Positions 8,386 through 17,273 of a stretch of 64,000 bases of DNA are shown here, in pieces. The position numbers and the translations under genes are program-made. Each line of letters begins with the position of its first letter. Positions within the stretch are counted from its first letter, which is position 1. Location: assembly GCA_027618995.1 (NCBI GenBank), contig JAQCGO010000004.1:62001-126000 (forward strand). The letters run 5' to 3'. Below the pieces are notes generated by a model. That model was not told the origin of the DNA, searched no databases, and was given only the letters and a program-made list of their open reading frames with translations. Source of the stretch: Pseudomonadota bacterium. Its GTDB lineage: Bacteria; Pseudomonadota; Gammaproteobacteria; Steroidobacterales; Woeseiaceae.

Positions 8386-9168
8386 GTGATTACGCCAAGC
8401 GTAGCGGATCTGCTCAGCCTGCGTGACAAAGTCGCCGTGGTCACGGGCGCCTCGCAAGGCATAGGCGCCGGAATCGCACTGCGTCTGGCCGAGGCCGGTG
8501 CGATGACAGTCGTCCACTATCGAAGCAATGAGGCTGGTGCAAACGCCGTTGTCGACGAAATTCGTGCTGCAAATGGTGAAGCCATAGCGCTGGGCGCCCG
8601 CCTGGAAGATGAGTCCGCTACCAAGGTGTTTATTGACCAAATCAACCACAAATACAAGTCGATCGATGTCCTGGTAAACAACGCGGGTGTTTTCCCGAGC
8701 AAGCCATTCCTGGAAATGTCGCTTAAGGATTGGAATGAGATGTTCTCGGCAAACGTCGATACAGCTTTCAACTGTTCGAAATTTACGGCGAATGCTATGA
8801 AAGCGGCAGACGGCGGGACAATCGTGAATGTCGCATCGATATCTGCGTTGTGCCCCGGCGATAACCATAGCCATTACAACAGCAGCAAAGCTGCGATGGT
8901 CATGATGACGCGTTCAATGGCGAAAGAACTTGCCCGGCACGGCATTCGCGTTAATGCAGTCTCACCGGGGCTGATTGATAGCGATCGACTACCGCAGGAC
9001 TGGCCGGAAGGGGTTGCGCGTTGGAAAGAGAATGCACCGCTTGGGGTCTTGGGTCAGGCGAGTGATGTGGCGGACGCGTGCTTGTTTCTATGCACCGCAG
9101 CTTCCCGCTTCATCACAGGCCACAACCTGGTGGTCGATGGCGGCATAATGTCGACCGATTTGTACTGA
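8386..9168 (+). CDS. SDR-family NAD(P)-dependent oxidoreductase
   Basis: A 260-residue classical short-chain dehydrogenase/reductase. The cofactor motif TGASQGIG is at 20-27, NNAG at 98-101, the catalytic serine in NVASISA (about 151-153), Y164 and K168 (HYNSSKAA). The C-terminus ends in the ITGHNLVVDGG pattern typical of 3-oxoacyl-reductase-like SDRs. The GTG start at 8386 has AGGT about 7 bases upstream. It is divergent from the cargo operon and is the last gene before the right edge of the tRNA-Leu insert. The substrate is unknown; its base composition is nearer the host's than the permease gene's. Confidence 0.85.
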   Translation: MITPSVADLLSLRDKVAVVTGASQGIGAGIALRLAEAGAMTVVHYRSNEAGANAVVDEIRAANGEAIALGARLEDESATKVFIDQINHKYKSIDVLVNNAGVFPSKPFLEMSLKDWNEMFSANVDTAFNCSKFTANAMKAADGGTIVNVASISALCPGDNHSHYNSSKAAMVMMTRSMAKELARHGIRVNAVSPGLIDSDRLPQDWPEGVARWKENAPLGVLGQASDVADACLFLCTAASRFITGHNLVVDGGIMSTDLY

Positions 9169-9316
9169 CGGTAAATACGACCGGCAGAGATTTAGGGTCA
9201 AACCGGTACGACTTTCGGTATGGCCACTATCCCCACAGTTATCACATGGTTACTGCCCACCCGTTGTTAACCGATTGTTTTCCCGCAGTATGGGCGGGAT
9301 TGCCCACGGGATACGT

Positions 9317-9374
9317 AGCTTCAGGTGCTGGTTATCGAAAGGTAGTGGAGGTTCAAGTCCTCTTCTGGGCACCA
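9317..9374 (+). pseudogene. 3' half of the split tRNA-Leu(CAG) gene
   Basis: These 58 bases match 2638-2695 of the intact tRNA-Leu with two differences, one in the variable arm (A for T) and one in the acceptor (TCTGGGC for CCTGGGC). They hold the anticodon loop and 3' anticodon stem, variable arm, T arm and ACCA end. There is no 5' half upstream. The acceptor change restores pairing with the orphan 5' half at 2421-2462, so it marks the right junction of the insert. The next 70 bp up to the CRTAC1 stop hold nothing recognisable. Confidence 0.9.
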
Positions 9375-9444
9375 TCCTGTGAAACTACGCTACAAGATCG
9401 TTGTCACGGTTCGCCTGACGTTCTCGAGCTGCTCGAGATCGAGA

Positions 9445-11460
9445 TCAATTAGATTGGTCGGGCCTCGATCTTTGCAGTTGATAACTGTGGCCCGCCGCAA
9501 AAGGCCCGGGAATTTCCGTCTTTCCGCCGGTTGACCAACTTATTTCCATTCGTTCGATGCGGTCATACTGTCCCAGACCGAAGTGAACCAATGGTTCGTC
9601 GAACGATATATAGCCGCCGCTGGCCTTTAGCTCACGCATTTGATGCCGCTCTCCGCCACTTCCATAATGAACGGTGAACTTTGTGCCAATCCCGTCCCGA
9701 TTGCCGACTTCGTCGCGCAGTCGAAAAACAATACTGTTGCCTTTCTGCGTATTGTTTCGCAATAGCCAAAGCGGTCCGTTGACCGAGTTGGTGACAAAAT
9801 CCAGGTCGCCATCGCGGTCGAAGTCCAGCGTCGTATAGGCGCTGACTATCATGAAATTTTGTAGGCCAAAGGCGTCGGTCTGGTCACTGAAGCGCTTGCC
9901 GCCCTCGTTGTGAAAAAAGAAATTTGCTGTCGTTCCCGAGGGAGTTGCCCGAAACCACGAGCCGGCAGCAACATATATATCCTGCCACTCATCGTTGTCG
10001 ACATCGGCAAAGCGCGCGTTCCAGCTCCAGCCAGTGAAGCCCACACCAAGTCGTTTCGACTCATCCGTGAAGCGCTTATTGCCTGCATCCCAGGCCAGGA
10101 AGACATTTTCGTTCATGCGCTGCGGAATCGCCTGTTCCAGCATGTCCGGGTCATGCGGCGGTACCTCTTCGAAAAAATTAATGCACAAGGCATGAGCACG
10201 GGTTTCAGTATCCGGGATTGAGCCACACAAACCGCGATCCTGCATGCGGTGAGCGGACATCATGACCTGCATCCCGACACAGGATCGCCGATCCAGTTCG
10301 TCGGCCACCTCGCTACAGTTGCGAACATTCGATGGTTTATGATTGGATCCGTAGAAAAAGCCCTGCCGCGTCGCCATATTGACGACACAACGGTCGCGAA
10401 CTTCCTGCACCTGAATATCATCGCAGTAATGCTCCAGCGGCAGCATTTGTATTCTGGCGGAAGGCCCGGTGGCACGAGCCGTTATCTGATCGATGAATAT
10501 ATCGAGATCGAGGTCATTGTCGAAGTCGGCAGTATCGATACTCATCGTCGTATTCGTCGAATACGGAATCAGGCCCTCGCCTCTTTCGATTAGTTCGAAA
10601 CCACCTTTACCGTCACCACGATAGAAGTGATCCGGTTCGTCGAAATCGTTACCGACAATCAGATCGAGCCAACCGTCTCCACTCCAGTCCGACAATAAGG
10701 TGCTCAGCGTCTCCCCTATCAGTTCGACCAGCGGCGTTATTGAAAAATGATCGCCTTCATTGATCCAAAGCTCGTTCTGCGCGTGGGGCGGCGGCTGCTT
10801 CTTGCTTGCGCCGGCAAACCAGTTGCCGATGACAGCGTCCAGATCACCATCGCGATCGACATCGCCGAAAGCCACAGCCGCGCTCAGCACGGATTTGCCA
10901 CGCGGCGGTTGCCGCAATCCGGCTGATGAGAATGCGCCCTTATCGCTCAGCAGGTAGAAGTTGCCCTGCAAGTAGGTCGTGCCGAATATGTCCAGCCAGC
11001 CATCGTTATCGAGATCGACCAGGACAGCGTTGAATATCGCTGTGTCGTCCTGCCCCGTGACATCGATTTCCAATGGTACAAAACGCTGACCGTTCTGATT
11101 AATGAAAATAGTGATCAGCCGGCCGTTTGCCGACAGTATGTCCGGCCAACCGTCTCTGTTTATGTCGCCAGACGATATTCCACCACCGTTAAAAAACGGC
11201 GGATAAAAGTCGCGCGGGCTGAACAGATTGGCCTGATGCAGGCCGAATAAACTGCCGTCGTAGCGGGTAACGGGCACGTCTTCCGTTCCCGCGCGTGGTT
11301 GAAATACCGTCGCACTAAGGGAGACGAGGTTGCCATGCGGATCCTTTGTTGGCGCAGTCTGACCACCGGACTCGGCGGCCAAAACCAACAGGCCGATGAC
11401 ACTCGTGAATAGTATCCGCAGTCCGGACTGGGGTTTCCGGTACCGAAATCTCATCGTCAT
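9445..11460 (-). CDS. Secreted CRTAC1-family protein (FG-GAP repeats plus ASPIC/UnbV domain)
   Basis: A 671-residue exported beta-propeller protein. After a signal peptide (hydrophobic 15-30) come several FG-GAP blades with calcium-type loops such as DINRDGWPD, DLDNDGWLD, DVDRDGDLD, DWSGDGWLD and DFDRDGDLD. The C-terminal ASPIC/UnbV domain contains GIGTKFTVHYGSGG and HFGLGQYDRIE. Between blades in the middle there is an insertion holding six cysteines (contexts HYCDD, DRCVV, RNCSE, RSCVG, GLCGS, ALCIN), suggesting disulfides in the periplasm or outside the cell. Its ATG directly follows the stop of the upstream permease, so the two are coupled. CRTAC1 proteins are poorly characterised; binding or adhesion roles are usually proposed. 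Confidence 0.85.
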   Translation of the reverse strand: MTMRFRYRKPQSGLRILFTSVIGLLVLAAESGGQTAPTKDPHGNLVSLSATVFQPRAGTEDVPVTRYDGSLFGLHQANLFSPRDFYPPFFNGGGISSGDINRDGWPDILSANGRLITIFINQNGQRFVPLEIDVTGQDDTAIFNAVLVDLDNDGWLDIFGTTYLQGNFYLLSDKGAFSSAGLRQPPRGKSVLSAAVAFGDVDRDGDLDAVIGNWFAGASKKQPPPHAQNELWINEGDHFSITPLVELIGETLSTLLSDWSGDGWLDLIVGNDFDEPDHFYRGDGKGGFELIERGEGLIPYSTNTTMSIDTADFDNDLDLDIFIDQITARATGPSARIQMLPLEHYCDDIQVQEVRDRCVVNMATRQGFFYGSNHKPSNVRNCSEVADELDRRSCVGMQVMMSAHRMQDRGLCGSIPDTETRAHALCINFFEEVPPHDPDMLEQAIPQRMNENVFLAWDAGNKRFTDESKRLGVGFTGWSWNARFADVDNDEWQDIYVAAGSWFRATPSGTTANFFFHNEGGKRFSDQTDAFGLQNFMIVSAYTTLDFDRDGDLDFVTNSVNGPLWLLRNNTQKGNSIVFRLRDEVGNRDGIGTKFTVHYGSGGERHQMRELKASGGYISFDEPLVHFGLGQYDRIERMEISWSTGGKTEIPGPFAAGHSYQLQRSRPDQSN

Positions 11461-12591
11461 CTAAAGTTCCTGATTCAGATATTCCAGCATGTCCCGAATG
11501 TCAGCCTGGTGAATCTCATCCGCAATGAAACCGCCGACGATCCCCAGCAGCACGAGCACGGCAGTCACTACCACAGCAACGCGTGGTGAAATTGAATTCC
11601 ATACGATGAAGAACGGGTAGACACTGAAGATTCCGAGCGTAAATAGCAGGGTCATCGAATAAATCATTGGCGCACCGGCGGAAACCAGTACCGCAACCAG
11701 AACCAGATCAAACGCTATCGGCACGGGCAAAAAAATCCCAATCAGCGCTACAGCACCCACCGAAAAAATAGTTGGCTCATGTTCTAACAGGCTGGATATC
11801 GGCACGAGGTGCACCACAACCGCCCCTAGCAGACCCGCGAGCAGCATCAGGGGAACCGTTCGAACAACGATATAGCCGATATTGCGCAACAAGATCGACG
11901 CCACTGTACGAGCGGCCCCTGGCCAGCTTTCATTCGGAGGCGCCGGCACGGACGGTTGGACCGCGCAGACGGCGTCGTCGTACGTCGGTGCCCGCTCCCT
12001 GCTAAAAACGAAGCGCGACAACAGCGGCACCAGGACGAGGATGAACAAGAGCGTCAACGAGAGCTTGACGGCTATCAGGTATGGCGGAAATAGTGCAAAC
12101 AGCATGCTCAGAACGATGACATTCAATGTCGGTGAACTGAACATGGTCGCCAGCGTGGTCTCAAGCCGGGCGCCACCGTCATGCATGCCCTTCGCCACCG
12201 GAGCAGCGCAGTTTACGCACACTCCGAGCGGTGCGCCGACCGCCACACCCAGCAACGTGTTGACAACGCCGTTTCGGTGTCCGCGAGTCGCTATAAGACC
12301 GACCAGCGTTAACAGGCACGCACCGATCATCAAGCCGAATGCCATGCCCTCAAGATTGGTCTCGATCCAGTTAATTGTTGTATAGCCAATTCGCTTTGCG
12401 GCACCGTCGCCGGGCTGAATTTGTATGGACGCCTCAAATGACAATGGGTCCTCAAGCGCAGCAGACCCGCCCATGATCGCTTTTTCGTCGAGCGACGGAT
12501 AGCGCGATCCACTCCAGAACGTTATTGCCGTCAAAGCAATGACCAGGACCAGGATAAGGACTCGCTTGTTCAATCTAATCGCCACGTGCAC
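11461..12591 (-). CDS. ArsP/SO_0444-like permease (DUF318)
   Basis: A 376-residue inner-membrane protein with about 8-10 transmembrane segments. The motif GVCVNCAAPVAKG, with a Cys-x-x-Cys in a membrane segment, is the hallmark of the SO_0444/ArsP permease family that exports trivalent organoarsenicals and possibly related thiophilic compounds. A long periplasmic loop follows helix 1. It lies immediately upstream of the CRTAC1 gene (stop and start abut), and only 62 bp separate it from the divergent hydrolase at 12654. The start is GTG. Its real substrate is unknown; no ArsR or other ars gene is nearby. Confidence 0.78.
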   Translation of the reverse strand: MHVAIRLNKRVLILVLVIALTAITFWSGSRYPSLDEKAIMGGSAALEDPLSFEASIQIQPGDGAAKRIGYTTINWIETNLEGMAFGLMIGACLLTLVGLIATRGHRNGVVNTLLGVAVGAPLGVCVNCAAPVAKGMHDGGARLETTLATMFSSPTLNVIVLSMLFALFPPYLIAVKLSLTLLFILVLVPLLSRFVFSRERAPTYDDAVCAVQPSVPAPPNESWPGAARTVASILLRNIGYIVVRTVPLMLLAGLLGAVVVHLVPISSLLEHEPTIFSVGAVALIGIFLPVPIAFDLVLVAVLVSAGAPMIYSMTLLFTLGIFSVYPFFIVWNSISPRVAVVVTAVLVLLGIVGGFIADEIHQADIRDMLEYLNQEL

Positions 12592-12653
12592 AACTTACTA
12601 TGATTCGCTGATGTCCGGCAAACGATTGCAATGAACTTGGATATACTTCCCGA

Positions 12654-13955
12654 ATGACAAGATTACTTCTGATCATGCTGCTGGCCGTGACCTCAAGCGG
12701 CGTAATGGCGCAAAGCAATCGCATTGATGTCATTCGCCACGATGCACCCGAGCTTGCGCACTTCGGTGATTATGATATCGGTGTACGCACACTGGAGCTC
12801 ACTGACCCGCATCGTCCGGACATCCTGCGTTCCACCGAGAGCGGCGAAACGATCTACTACGATCGCAGCCTGATCGTCGAAGTCTGGTATCCGGCGACGC
12901 TCGCCAACGGGCAACAACCAGGCGAAGTCTATGCGTCCACCACGCGAAACCCCGCTATCACTGCGAGCCTCCAGGGCCGCGCTGTGCGTGATGCCGCAGC
13001 CATGAGCAGCGCGGGTGCAATGCCGCTCGTCATCATTTCGCACGGTTACCCGGGCAACCGCTACCTGATGAGCCACATGGGTGAAAACCTCGCGAGCAAG
13101 GGCTACGTCGTCGCCTCCATCGATCACCGCGACAGCACCTACGAGGACCAGCAGGCGTTCTGGAGCACACTCTATAACCGTCCGCTGGATCAGCTGTTTG
13201 TGCTGGATCAGATGGCCGGCCTATCGAAAGCCGCCGACGGTTTCCTGTACGGCGTCGTGGATACCGATAACACCGCCATCGTCGGTTACTCCATGGGCGG
13301 CTATGGCCTGATCGTTAACCTGGGCGGCGGCTACAGCGACTATCTCGTTACTCACGAAACGGCACCAAACCACGATCTGGCGATACGCCATGCGGGAAGC
13401 AACCCGAACTACAGGCAGCACCTGGACCCGAGAATCAAAGCCGGCTTCGCCGTGGCCCCGTGGGGAATGGAAGATCGAATCTGGGAGAAGAATGATTTGC
13501 ATAGCATTGATATTCCGATGTTTTTTTTGGCCGGAAGCCTGGACGAAACGGCGGGTTACGAACTCGGGACTCGAGCCCTGTTTGAGAACGTCAGGCAAAG
13601 TGATCGCTATCTGCTGACCTTCATCAACGCCGGCCACAACGCCATTGCACCGATTCCGTTACCGATCGAATTTTTGCACAGCAAGGATCAAACCGGCGCC
13701 TCGCACTACACGGACGCCGTCTGGGACTCGACCCGCTCCAGCAATGTAATGATGCATTTCGCCACGGCATTTTTTGACCTGCATCTGAAAGGTCGCGAGG
13801 ATCGCCTGGCGTATCTTGAGCTGCTGCCCGACTCCCAGGACGGCGTATTCTCGATAGCGGAAGATCAGCCGACCGACGCGCATACCTACTGGAAAGGATT
13901 TCCGCAATACTCGGCTCGCGGTCTGCTGCTCGAACATCTCGAGCCTGAGGAGTAA
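12654..13955 (+). CDS. Secreted alpha/beta hydrolase, PAF-acetylhydrolase-like
   Basis: A 433-residue exported esterase or lipase. A signal peptide occupies residues 1-20 (MLLAVTSSGVMA). The alpha/beta-hydrolase core shows the oxyanion segment ISHGYPGN (about 128-135), nucleophile S213 in GYSMGGYG, an acid in AGSLDETAG and a histidine in NAGHNAI. The pattern is that of the dienelactone hydrolase/PAF-acetylhydrolase group. Its stop is followed 4 bp later by the GTG of greB, so the two are cotranscribed. The substrate is unknown. Confidence 0.85.
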   Translation: MTRLLLIMLLAVTSSGVMAQSNRIDVIRHDAPELAHFGDYDIGVRTLELTDPHRPDILRSTESGETIYYDRSLIVEVWYPATLANGQQPGEVYASTTRNPAITASLQGRAVRDAAAMSSAGAMPLVIISHGYPGNRYLMSHMGENLASKGYVVASIDHRDSTYEDQQAFWSTLYNRPLDQLFVLDQMAGLSKAADGFLYGVVDTDNTAIVGYSMGGYGLIVNLGGGYSDYLVTHETAPNHDLAIRHAGSNPNYRQHLDPRIKAGFAVAPWGMEDRIWEKNDLHSIDIPMFFLAGSLDETAGYELGTRALFENVRQSDRYLLTFINAGHNAIAPIPLPIEFLHSKDQTGASHYTDAVWDSTRSSNVMMHFATAFFDLHLKGREDRLAYLELLPDSQDGVFSIAEDQPTDAHTYWKGFPQYSARGLLLEHLEPEE

Positions 13956-13959
13956 TCGA

Positions 13960-14460
13960 GTGGGACGCTGGCGCCCGCCGCCACCGGCATCGTCGCCCTA
14001 CATCACGCCAGCGGGGTTCGAGGCTCTGCAGAAGGAGCTTGAAGAAATCTGGATACGACGCCGCGATGTCGTGCAGGCGCTTGCCGCCGCTGCCGCCGAG
14101 GGCGACCGATCGGAAAACGCCGAGTACATCTACCGCAAGAAAGAACTGGGTGGACTCGACCGGCGCATTCGTTATCTGCAAAAACGTCTGCCCGTTCTGA
14201 ATGTCGTGCGGGATAAACCAAAGGGCGATGCTATCTACTTCGGAGCCATTGTCGAAGTCCGTGACGATTCGGGAAACACGCACAACTACCGCATCGTCGG
14301 ACCGGACGAAACCGACGCGAAAACATCAGCCATTAGCATGGATTCACCGCTGGCGATGGCATTGCGCGGCAAGCGTGTGGACGATGAGGTTAATCTGCAA
14401 TCCGGCGGAAATTCCAAGACCCTGCTCGTCGTGTCAATTCACTATGATTTGCCGGCATAA
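13960..14460 (+). CDS. greB: Transcription elongation factor GreB
   Basis: A 166-residue GreA/GreB protein. The N-terminal coiled coil spans about residues 20-80, with the GreB-type acidic tip segment GDRSENAEYIYRKKE, and the C-terminal globular domain includes GPDETDA and the SPLAMALRGK pattern. GreB enters the RNA polymerase secondary channel and stimulates cleavage of backtracked transcripts. The start is GTG, 4 bp after the stop of the hydrolase gene, and a strong intrinsic terminator follows the stop directly. Confidence 0.95.
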   Translation: MGRWRPPPPASSPYITPAGFEALQKELEEIWIRRRDVVQALAAAAAEGDRSENAEYIYRKKELGGLDRRIRYLQKRLPVLNVVRDKPKGDAIYFGAIVEVRDDSGNTHNYRIVGPDETDAKTSAISMDSPLAMALRGKRVDDEVNLQSGGNSKTLLVVSIHYDLPA

Positions 14461-14487
14461 AAAAAGGCCCCAATTGGGGGCCTTTTT
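14460..14487. terminator. Bidirectional rho-independent terminator
   Basis: A-run, GGCCCC, short loop AATTG, GGGGCC, T-run. The hairpin lies between the stop of greB (plus) and that of the TonB receptor (minus) and has A/T tracts on both sides, so it can end transcription from both. Confidence 0.9.
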
Positions 14488-14506
14488 CTTTCTATCAACT
14501 AAACGA

Positions 14507-17107
14507 TCAGTTGAAGTCCTTGGTGAACCTCGCAGAAATCGTCATCGGCCGAATTCTCAGACCGTAGGTTTGGCCGCCGCAGGTTTCCGGAACGCACTGC
14601 TGCGCGAAGGCAATCGGCGTATCCTCGCCCGTCGCGTTCGAGATGAAAAAATCCACCGCCCAGTCGTTCTTGCCGAATCCGGCGCTCAAGTCGAGCGTCG
14701 TGTACGAGTCAAGTGTGCCTGTAATGACATTCGTGTACTGGTTCAGGTCGGAATCCCGATCACCCTCGTATACCACCGCTCCCTGCACATAAGCATCGAG
14801 ACTGCCTGCGAGAAAGTGGTAACGCGCGACAGCGTTGCCCTTGAAGTCAGCCGTTATCGGAAGCCTGGTCCCCGCAGGCGCCAGTGGCGTGTCATCCGGG
14901 GTTCCGGGCGTCAAATCCGGGCCGTCATCGTAGCAACAGTAGTCATCCTCGAGCTGGGAATCGTAGAAGGCCGCGGAAGCGGAGAGTCTCAGGTTGTCCG
15001 TTGCCAGCCAGAGCAGGTCGACCTCCAGTCCGTCAACTGAGGCGGATGGCCCGTTGTCCACCAGCGTGATGGCATTCTCGCCGGTCAGACCGATCTGGAT
15101 ATCGTCCCAGTCCTGGGTGAATAACGCTCCGTTGAGCTGCAGCCGATTATCCAGCCACTGGGTTTTCCAGCCTATTTCAGTATTGGTCAGGAAGTCCGAC
15201 AGGTAGGTACCAAGGGTCGGTCTGCGCTGGATGCCGCCAGGCCGGTAACCTTCCGACCAGGTGAAATACAGCATATTGTCATCGGAAACGTTCCAGGACA
15301 GGTTGACCCGGCCCACGCTGCCCCTTTCAGATTGCCGCTTGTCGACGTTCATGCAGGGCTTGCCTCTCCAGTCCGTCTGGCCATTGAAAGCCGCGGTAGC
15401 TCCCACATCCCATTCTTCTTCCTGGGGCGTGCCCACGCGGCTCGCATCCGCATCGCACTGCGACTCGCCGTCAGTACCCCAGATCCCCTGAAATCCAGAA
15501 CCGAAGCCGAAAAAGCCTTGAACGTGCACTTCAGGTTCGAAGAATCGGGCACCGAGGGTCAGCTCCAGGTCCTCGGTCAGGTCGAAACTGACACTACCAA
15601 AATACGCGGTATCCGTGTCCGTACGAAACATGCTGTTGAGGTACACCGTGTCCTCGAAGCGCGGATCCCCACCCCCATTCATCTCCATTATCGTTGCGAC
15701 CGCACCCGGCGCCGTCCAGTGCTGCTCGAAGTCGTGAAATTGTTCCTGCCAGAAAACGCCGATCAGGCCTCGAACGCGCTTGCTCGGATCGGTACTGATC
15801 CGCAACTCATGGTTTTCCTTGGAGTACCCGTCGTCGTTCGTGAAGTACACGCCATTCATAGCACGGGCGCCAACATCCGCAGGGTCAAAAGTACAGTCGC
15901 CTGGGTCGTTTGCGTAATCCGGGCAGTCCGCCGGGTCGGCAAACTGGTTCGGTATCGTCCGGTCACCGGCACCGGTATCGGTGAAATGCAGGTCCGCATA
16001 GTAGCCGCTGGTTCCGTAAACGTCATACCAGTAAGCATAATCGGTGTAGTCCTGCTGGCCCTGCACTTCGCGATCCAGGTAAGAACCCGAATAGACGACA
16101 TCAAAGTTACCGATCTTGCCTTCAACAGTCAGGCCGATCATGGACCACTCGTCATCGAAAAACTCATCCGAGAAGTGGGTAACGGCGTACTTGCCACTAT
16201 TGATTTCGTCCTGCAGATCATCGCCCCAGGCACCCTGCGTCTCGGATTTTTGATACATCACTGTCGGCGATACCGTCCAGGTATCGTTCAGATCGATTTG
16301 CAGCGCGGCGCGCGCGCCGGTGGTGACCAGCGTATTGTAGTCATTCTCAGCGAATTCATCATTTGTCAGGGTGATGTCATCGGACGGATCAGCAAGAACG
16401 CCCTCATGCGTCCGGCTGCCGAGCACGTTATCGATCCAGCCGGCATCGTCTCGATGCCAGCCAACGAGGCGAATGGCCGAATTATCCCCAATCGGCACAT
16501 TCACGTGACCTTCGACGGAAAAACCCGTGCCGCCTTGGTCAACACTATTCGCGCTGGCGCTGACGCTGGAGGAGAATGCGCTCGCATCCGGCTTGTTCGT
16601 GATAATACGGATCGTTCCGGCCTGTGAACTCGCACCGTACAAGGTGCCCTGCGGTCCCGCGAGCGCCTCGACGCGAGCGACGTCGTACATGTGGACGTCA
16701 ATGTTGCCCTGGATGGTCGTCATCGACAGCTCGTCCAGGTACATGCCGACACTGGGTTGCGACGTCGTCGCCTGGCCATCGCCTGCAGTCGCAATACCGC
16801 GCATGTAAACGAGGTTAAAACTCGAGCCTGCAACCAACGATGGAGTGCTGGCCACACTGGGCAGCATCTGCACGTATTCGAGGAAATTATTCAGATTCAG
16901 TTCTTCAATCGCCTGGTTGCCCAGCGCCTGGATACTGATCGGAACGTCCTGGAGGTTTTCAGTGCGCTTTTGTGCCGTGACGATGACCTCCTCGATGCGC
17001 AATTCGTCCTGCGCGAGAAGTGCCGGACTGGCCAGCGCCAGTACGATGCCTGCTGACACCGGGGTGCGCGAGCAATAGCGTGAGCTCTTTGGTTGAGAAA
17101 CTTGCAT
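14507..17107 (-). CDS. TonB-dependent outer-membrane receptor
   Basis: An 866-residue TonB receptor. A signal peptide (ending near ASPALLAQ) is followed by the TonB-box/plug start EEVIVTAQKRTENLQDVP, a plug domain with the GPQGTLYG motif, and a large beta-barrel. The style (VTAQKR, GPQGTLYG) matches the abundant TonB receptors of Sphingomonas, Caulobacter and Steroidobacter-type bacteria. ATG at 17107 was chosen over an upstream TTG (17131) because GGAG lies 8 bases before it. It follows the TPR-sulfotransferase by about 170 bp. The ligand is unknown; the association with the BADH/BCCT unit could mean uptake of a quaternary amine or a larger conjugate (inference). Confidence 0.93.
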   Translation of the reverse strand: MQVSQPKSSRYCSRTPVSAGIVLALASPALLAQDELRIEEVIVTAQKRTENLQDVPISIQALGNQAIEELNLNNFLEYVQMLPSVASTPSLVAGSSFNLVYMRGIATAGDGQATTSQPSVGMYLDELSMTTIQGNIDVHMYDVARVEALAGPQGTLYGASSQAGTIRIITNKPDASAFSSSVSASANSVDQGGTGFSVEGHVNVPIGDNSAIRLVGWHRDDAGWIDNVLGSRTHEGVLADPSDDITLTNDEFAENDYNTLVTTGARAALQIDLNDTWTVSPTVMYQKSETQGAWGDDLQDEINSGKYAVTHFSDEFFDDEWSMIGLTVEGKIGNFDVVYSGSYLDREVQGQQDYTDYAYWYDVYGTSGYYADLHFTDTGAGDRTIPNQFADPADCPDYANDPGDCTFDPADVGARAMNGVYFTNDDGYSKENHELRISTDPSKRVRGLIGVFWQEQFHDFEQHWTAPGAVATIMEMNGGGDPRFEDTVYLNSMFRTDTDTAYFGSVSFDLTEDLELTLGARFFEPEVHVQGFFGFGSGFQGIWGTDGESQCDADASRVGTPQEEEWDVGATAAFNGQTDWRGKPCMNVDKRQSERGSVGRVNLSWNVSDDNMLYFTWSEGYRPGGIQRRPTLGTYLSDFLTNTEIGWKTQWLDNRLQLNGALFTQDWDDIQIGLTGENAITLVDNGPSASVDGLEVDLLWLATDNLRLSASAAFYDSQLEDDYCCYDDGPDLTPGTPDDTPLAPAGTRLPITADFKGNAVARYHFLAGSLDAYVQGAVVYEGDRDSDLNQYTNVITGTLDSYTTLDLSAGFGKNDWAVDFFISNATGEDTPIAFAQQCVPETCGGQTYGLRIRPMTISARFTKDFN

Positions 17108-17273
17108 TTGCCGTTCTCCAGTTATTATCAAAATTACAACAAGGCCAAACTTCTGACCTACGCAAGACTACAACGGAAATTGAGACTACGTCTAGTCCCG
17201 TCGCGACAGCTTGTTGTTTTTCCGCGACAAAGCTTTATGTCAGGAATCCAGTCAGTTTTCAGGCTCTGTAGTC

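Larger units (their letters stand above)
2463..9316. mobile_element. 6.85-kb insertion splitting tRNA-Leu(CAG)
   Basis: The insert lies between the two halves of one tRNA-Leu gene. A 13-bp block, AGCTTCAGGTGCT, is present at both edges (2450-2462 and 9317-9329) and is the likely att core in the anticodon arm. The insert carries an intact tRNA-Leu(CAG) near its left end, a truncated reading frame, a four-gene minus-strand operon and a plus-strand SDR. Part of it is clearly A+T-rich: 5521-5580 holds 20 G+C of 60, against well over half in the housekeeping block. No integrase, relaxase or transposase gene was found, so it appears to be a decayed or non-autonomous element. Bounds assume recombination at the shared core. 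Confidence 0.75.

Noticed and set aside
2421-9374. Functional split tRNA (trans-spliced halves)
   Set aside because: Trans-spliced tRNA halves are known in some archaea, not bacteria; no complementary intervening sequences flank the halves, and an intact tRNA-Leu(CAG) is present.
15332-16627. 431-codon plus-strand frame
   Set aside because: It lies wholly antisense to the TonB receptor and has no domain-like content.
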